Assembly: GCA_966250375.1 (NCBI GenBank)
Contig: CBINHE010000139.1
Location: 1-8,834, forward strand
Direction of reading: 5' to 3'
DNA: 8,834 bases
DNA from: CAMLDH01 sp966250375
GTDB taxonomy: Bacteria; Pseudomonadota; Gammaproteobacteria; Burkholderiales; Burkholderiaceae_D
This document shows positions 6,868 to 8,834 of this stretch, one piece after another (position 1 is the first letter of the stretch; each line of letters starts with the position of its first letter). The translations under genes were made by a program, and so were the position numbers. The notes beneath the pieces are model-generated. The model saw nothing but the letters and a program-made list of their open reading frames with translations, searched no databases and was not told the origin of the DNA.

Positions 6868-7124
6868 ATGTCGCGAATAAAACAGATGAAAACGGTACTC
6901 CTTCTGGAACATGAAGAAAAAGTGTTCGCAAAGTTAACCTGTGATCTATGTGGCGCCGATTCTAACGGTGATGAGAATTGGGCCAAGGGCGATTATGATG
7001 AAGCAAACACGGTGGTTCAACTGCAGCAGCGTAAGTCCGTAAGTTCTATCCTGACGGCGGCCATCTGAAAGAGACCGTATCCTCTATTTTTCCTATGTGT
7101 CATAACTGTTTTGCAAGAAATTAG
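6868..7124 (+). pseudogene. small two-CxxC zinc-ribbon-like protein, frameshifted by an 8-bp near-tandem repeat
   Basis: The frame from ATG 6868 gives MSRIKQMKTVLLLEHEEK, then TCDLCGADSN, ENWAKGDYDEANTVVQL, and stops at 7068. The natural continuation, KFYPDGGHLKETVSS followed by IFPMCHNCFARN and TAG at 7122-7124, is in another frame. Removing one copy of the repeat at 7030-7045 joins the two into an 82-residue protein with two CxxC pairs (Cys25/28 and Cys75/78), as in zinc ribbons. I recall similar small proteins, with an N-terminal CDLCG and a C-terminal CPDCF, but know no function. The start could also be the ATG at 6886 (MKTVLL); neither has a clear ribosome site. It lies 76 bases before the REC-EAL gene on the same strand. 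It may be a true pseudogene, a reversible frameshift, or a sequencing error. Confidence 0.65.
7030..7045. repeat. 8-bp near-perfect tandem repeat inside the zinc-ribbon gene
   Basis: CGTAAGTC (7030-7037) is followed directly by CGTAAGTT (7038-7045); seven of eight bases match. The extra 8 bases shift the frame, and deleting one copy restores an uninterrupted 82-codon gene. The single mismatch means a simple duplication must have been followed by one substitution. Confidence 0.85.
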
Positions 7125-7181
7125 TCCCATGGTTTGACGGCCAAGGTGCGACACCGACGGTAGGCGAATCGGATTGATAGT

Positions 7182-7190
7182 GGAGGAGGG
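7182..7190 (+). promoter_or_regulatory. strong ribosome binding site of the REC-EAL gene
   Basis: GGAGGAGGG lies about 10 bases before the ATG at 7201, a good match to the Shine-Dalgarno sequence, and fixes the start. A TTGACG at 7134-7139 could be a -35 element, but no convincing -10 follows at 16-18 bases. Confidence 0.7.
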
Positions 7191-7200
7191 AATAGTCTAG

Positions 7201-8397
7201 ATGCAGATTGCTGATTTACACTTCCTGGTGGCTGAGGATGATGATTTCCAACGCCGATGGCTGATGATCATGCTCACCAATCTCGGCGCGAAGAACATCG
7301 TTGAAGTGCCGGATGGTCTGGCTGCATTGAAGACCTTGCAAGACAAGGCACAGCGGATCGATATCAGTTTCATCGATCTCAATATGCCGGGCATGGATGG
7401 CATGGAATTGATTCGGCACCTGGCCAAGGAAAATAATCAGACTTCTGTCGTGCTGGCCAGTGCGCTAGACAGTTCGCTGCTGTTTTCGGTAGGAACGATG
7501 TCCAAGGCATACGGCATTGACCTTCTTGGGACGATCGAAAAGCCCGCGACGCCAGAAAATCTGCTCGAGCTGATCAATCTTTATCGGACGCCGGAAGCGC
7601 GGAACAAGTCGAGAGCCATCGCGCCGACATTTACATTTGCCGATATCCAGCAAGGGTTGAAGGATAAGGAGTTCGAGCCTGTATTTCAACCCAAGGTGGA
7701 GTTGACTACAAGACAGGTCAAAGGTGTCGAAGCGTTCGCGCGGTGGCGCCATCCGCAATACGGTTTTATTGTCCCGACCGCGTTCATTCCCATTCTGGAA
7801 GAGAACGGGGAAATGGATGCCCTTGCCTGGATCATCATCGAAAAATCGATTGTGGCGTGCCGCAAGTGGCACGCGCAGGGATTGTTGATAACGGTTTCAA
7901 TCAATCTTTCGCCGTCGTCGCTTGCCAAGCCTGGACTTGCGGAAAAAATCGCAGAATACGTTGCGCAGCAGGGGCTCGATGAACAGTACATTATCTTTGA
8001 AGTGACAGAATCGGCCACAATTACCAACGTTCCTTATTTTCTGGAGAATCTTGCCCGATTGCGGATGAAGGGATTCGGCCTATCCGTCGACGATTATGGT
8101 ATGGGGCATGCCAGCATGCAGGAACTGCTGCGCATTCCATTTACTGAATTGAAGATCGACCGCTCTTTTGTCTCCGGCGCGGCACAAAACCAGTCTCTGG
8201 AAATGGTGCTTAGTTCCAGTCTAGAGCTATGCAGAAAATTACATCGCCAATCCGTCGCGGTCGGTGTTGAGACACAGCAGGATTGGGACTTCCTGTACAA
8301 GCTGGGATGTGCGTATGCGCAAGGCTATTACATTGCCAAGCCGATGGAGGGCGATGCAATACCAGTCTGGATGCAGGAATGGTCGCATTTCTTTTAG
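7201..8397 (+). CDS. response regulator with REC and EAL domains (c-di-GMP phosphodiesterase family)
   Basis: The 398-residue soluble protein has a receiver domain (about 5-128) and an EAL domain (about 145-390), an arrangement like RocR and related regulators. Receiver residues: acidic cluster Glu12-Asp15, phospho-acceptor Asp59 in FIDLNMPGMDG, Ser87 and Lys114 in EKPATP. EAL residues: Glu177 in VEAFARW (the signature reads EAF), Asn235 in SINLSPSS, Glu267 and Glu270 in FEVTES, Asp297-Asp298 in VDDYGMG, Lys318 and Asp320 in KIDRSFV, Gln374 in AQGYYIAKP. The usual AEGVET motif reads AVGVET (353-358), so the conserved first Glu is Val354. Most of the site is intact, so phosphodiesterase activity is possible, but reduced activity or a c-di-GMP-binding role cannot be excluded. 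Its kinase is unknown; the nearby sensor kinase is of the type that usually pairs with LuxR-type regulators. The start is supported by a strong ribosome site. Confidence 0.92.
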   Translation: MQIADLHFLVAEDDDFQRRWLMIMLTNLGAKNIVEVPDGLAALKTLQDKAQRIDISFIDLNMPGMDGMELIRHLAKENNQTSVVLASALDSSLLFSVGTMSKAYGIDLLGTIEKPATPENLLELINLYRTPEARNKSRAIAPTFTFADIQQGLKDKEFEPVFQPKVELTTRQVKGVEAFARWRHPQYGFIVPTAFIPILEENGEMDALAWIIIEKSIVACRKWHAQGLLITVSINLSPSSLAKPGLAEKIAEYVAQQGLDEQYIIFEVTESATITNVPYFLENLARLRMKGFGLSVDDYGMGHASMQELLRIPFTELKIDRSFVSGAAQNQSLEMVLSSSLELCRKLHRQSVAVGVETQQDWDFLYKLGCAYAQGYYIAKPMEGDAIPVWMQEWSHFF

Positions 8398-8486
8398 CAT
8401 GGTAAGGCCTCGCGCAGTAATAAGTTCCGTTGGGAAATAACTTGCACATTTTGGTTATCCATAGTGAACGCCCCTCAGCAGATCCC

Positions 8487-8504
8487 ATCCGTTTGTAAAC
8501 GGAT
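8487..8504. promoter_or_regulatory. 18-bp operator-like palindrome
   Basis: ATCCGTTT and AAACGGAT are perfect inverted 8-base arms around a central GT. The very short centre is more typical of a dimeric regulator's DNA site than of an RNA hairpin. No regulator is identified. Confidence 0.4.
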
Positions 8505-8521
8505 CCCGTCGTTATGCAAGT

Positions 8522-8537
8522 GTGCAGCATGCTGCAC
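8522..8537. promoter_or_regulatory. 16-bp perfect palindrome
   Basis: GTGCAGCATGCTGCAC is a perfect palindrome without a spacer. Its centre is 34 bp from that of the 8487-8504 palindrome, close to three helical turns. It could be a protein-binding site; the function is unknown. Confidence 0.4.
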
Positions 8538-8711
8538 GAAACCCTTGGTCAACCTTGCCTCCATCGGTTTCATTTGTCGCGTTATGGATTCAGATTGGTA
8601 TAAGCGGCACCCCTTTAAAGGTCTTTGAAAGTTCAATTTTCTCAATGACGAATTCTGATTTCTCTCAAATTTTTCATTATTAGACTTACTTAAAATTACC
8701 AAAGGACGGTT

Positions 8712-8735
8712 CCCTCCTCCTGTAAGGGGGGAGGG
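8712..8735. repeat. GC-rich hairpin, possibly a REP-like dispersed repeat
   Basis: CCCTCCTCC (8712-8720) pairs with bases 8727-8735 in a 9-bp stem with one G-U pair and a 6-base loop. It sits in an otherwise AT-rich region. About 35 bases later the C-rich CACCCCCATCCCAACCC (8768-8783) occurs. Together they resemble REP-like intergenic palindromes common in proteobacteria. No second copy is in this window, and no U-tract follows, so a terminator is less likely. Confidence 0.4.
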
Positions 8736-8810
8736 GCGAGGAAGAAAGATTTTATCTCGAACGCATCACCCCCATCCCAACCCATAGGGTTACACACAAT
8801 TTAGAAACAT

Positions 8811-8831
8811 TTTACAAAAGGGACTTGTAAA
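8811..8831. repeat. inverted repeat TTTACAA / TTGTAAA at window end
   Basis: TTTACAA (8811-8817) and TTGTAAA (8825-8831) are perfect 7-base arms around a 7-base spacer. TTGTAAA also occurs in the palindrome at 8493-8499. It may be an operator or hairpin in the leader of a gene beyond the window, but the AT-rich setting makes chance plausible. Confidence 0.3.
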
Positions 8832-8834
8832 CTT

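Larger units (their letters stand above)
8398..8834. other. gene-free 3' region with several palindromes
   Basis: No convincing coding sequence is seen in these 437 bases. A 75-codon minus-strand frame (8475-8702) starts with TTG, has no ribosome site and resembles nothing I know. The region becomes AT-rich from about 8630 and holds four separately listed structures. No clear U-tract terminator was found directly after the REC-EAL stop. It may be the upstream region of a gene beyond 8834. Confidence 0.5.

Noticed and set aside
6537..6986. 149-codon minus-strand frame.
   Set aside because: It overlaps the DUF2721 gene and the start of the zinc-ribbon gene, both of which have recognisable proteins; it has no motif of its own.
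7029..7038. GCGTAAGTCC here is identical to 10 bases at the presumed IS end (644-653), hinting that the frameshifting repeat is an IS remnant.
   Set aside because: Ten bases over two strands of this window can match by chance, and flanking bases do not agree; the simple near-tandem repeat explains the frameshift better.
8612..8621. CCTTTAAAGG perfect 10-bp palindrome.
   Set aside because: Short and AT-centred; expected by chance in this composition.
8475..8702. 75-codon minus-strand frame in the last intergenic region.
   Set aside because: TTG start, no ribosome-binding site, no recognisable domain, and it crosses both palindromes.
8398..8834. CRISPR array, tRNA or rRNA gene in the final region or elsewhere.
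   Set aside because: No regularly spaced direct repeats, cloverleaf or rRNA-like blocks were seen; the ATCACCTCC near 5956-5964 is only a short match to the 16S tail.

Overview
The window looks like chromosomal DNA of a Gram-negative proteobacterium. I lean towards a betaproteobacterium of the Burkholderiales/Oxalobacteraceae type. That rests on gene content (biosynthetic-type thiolase, CHASE-PAS histidine kinase, APH-like/AAA kinase fusion, DUF2721 protein, REC-EAL regulator) and mid-range GC by eye. It is a weak taxonomic argument, because no rRNA or other marker gene is present.

Layout. Positions 1-655 hold one end of an IS701-like insertion sequence. Its transposase is read on the minus strand, is cut by the window edge and is frameshifted near 79-82. 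A strong minus-strand terminator (671-718) separates it from a thiolase gene (783-1964, minus). Upstream of the thiolase lies a short region rich in TGCA-type motifs. Next comes a minus-strand pair joined by a 4-bp ATGA overlap: a membrane CHASE-PAS-HisKA_3 sensor kinase (3721-5946), followed by a two-domain protein fusing an APH-like kinase to a P-loop ATPase (2132-3724). The 350-bp gap at 5947-6296 separates these from plus-strand genes and contains a 34-codon ORF with an ideal Shine-Dalgarno sequence.

Plus-strand genes. A three-helix DUF2721 membrane protein (6297-6770) may be translated from a nearly leaderless mRNA. It is followed by a small two-CxxC, zinc-ribbon-like gene (6868-7124) broken by an 8-bp near-perfect tandem repeat. 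A REC-EAL response regulator (7201-8397) comes next; it keeps most catalytic residues but has Val in place of one conserved Glu. The last 437 bases show no gene, but hold two neighbouring palindromes, a GC-rich REP-like hairpin and an inverted repeat at the very end.

How the genes may work together. The kinase and APH/AAA protein are very likely co-expressed, but no NarL-type response regulator for the kinase is in the window. The REC-EAL protein is a plausible c-di-GMP effector whose own kinase is also not visible. I see no complete novel multi-gene system. The most checkable oddities are the 8-bp frameshifting repeat, the altered EAL site, the overlapping kinase/APH-AAA pair, and the small ORF facing the kinase leader.
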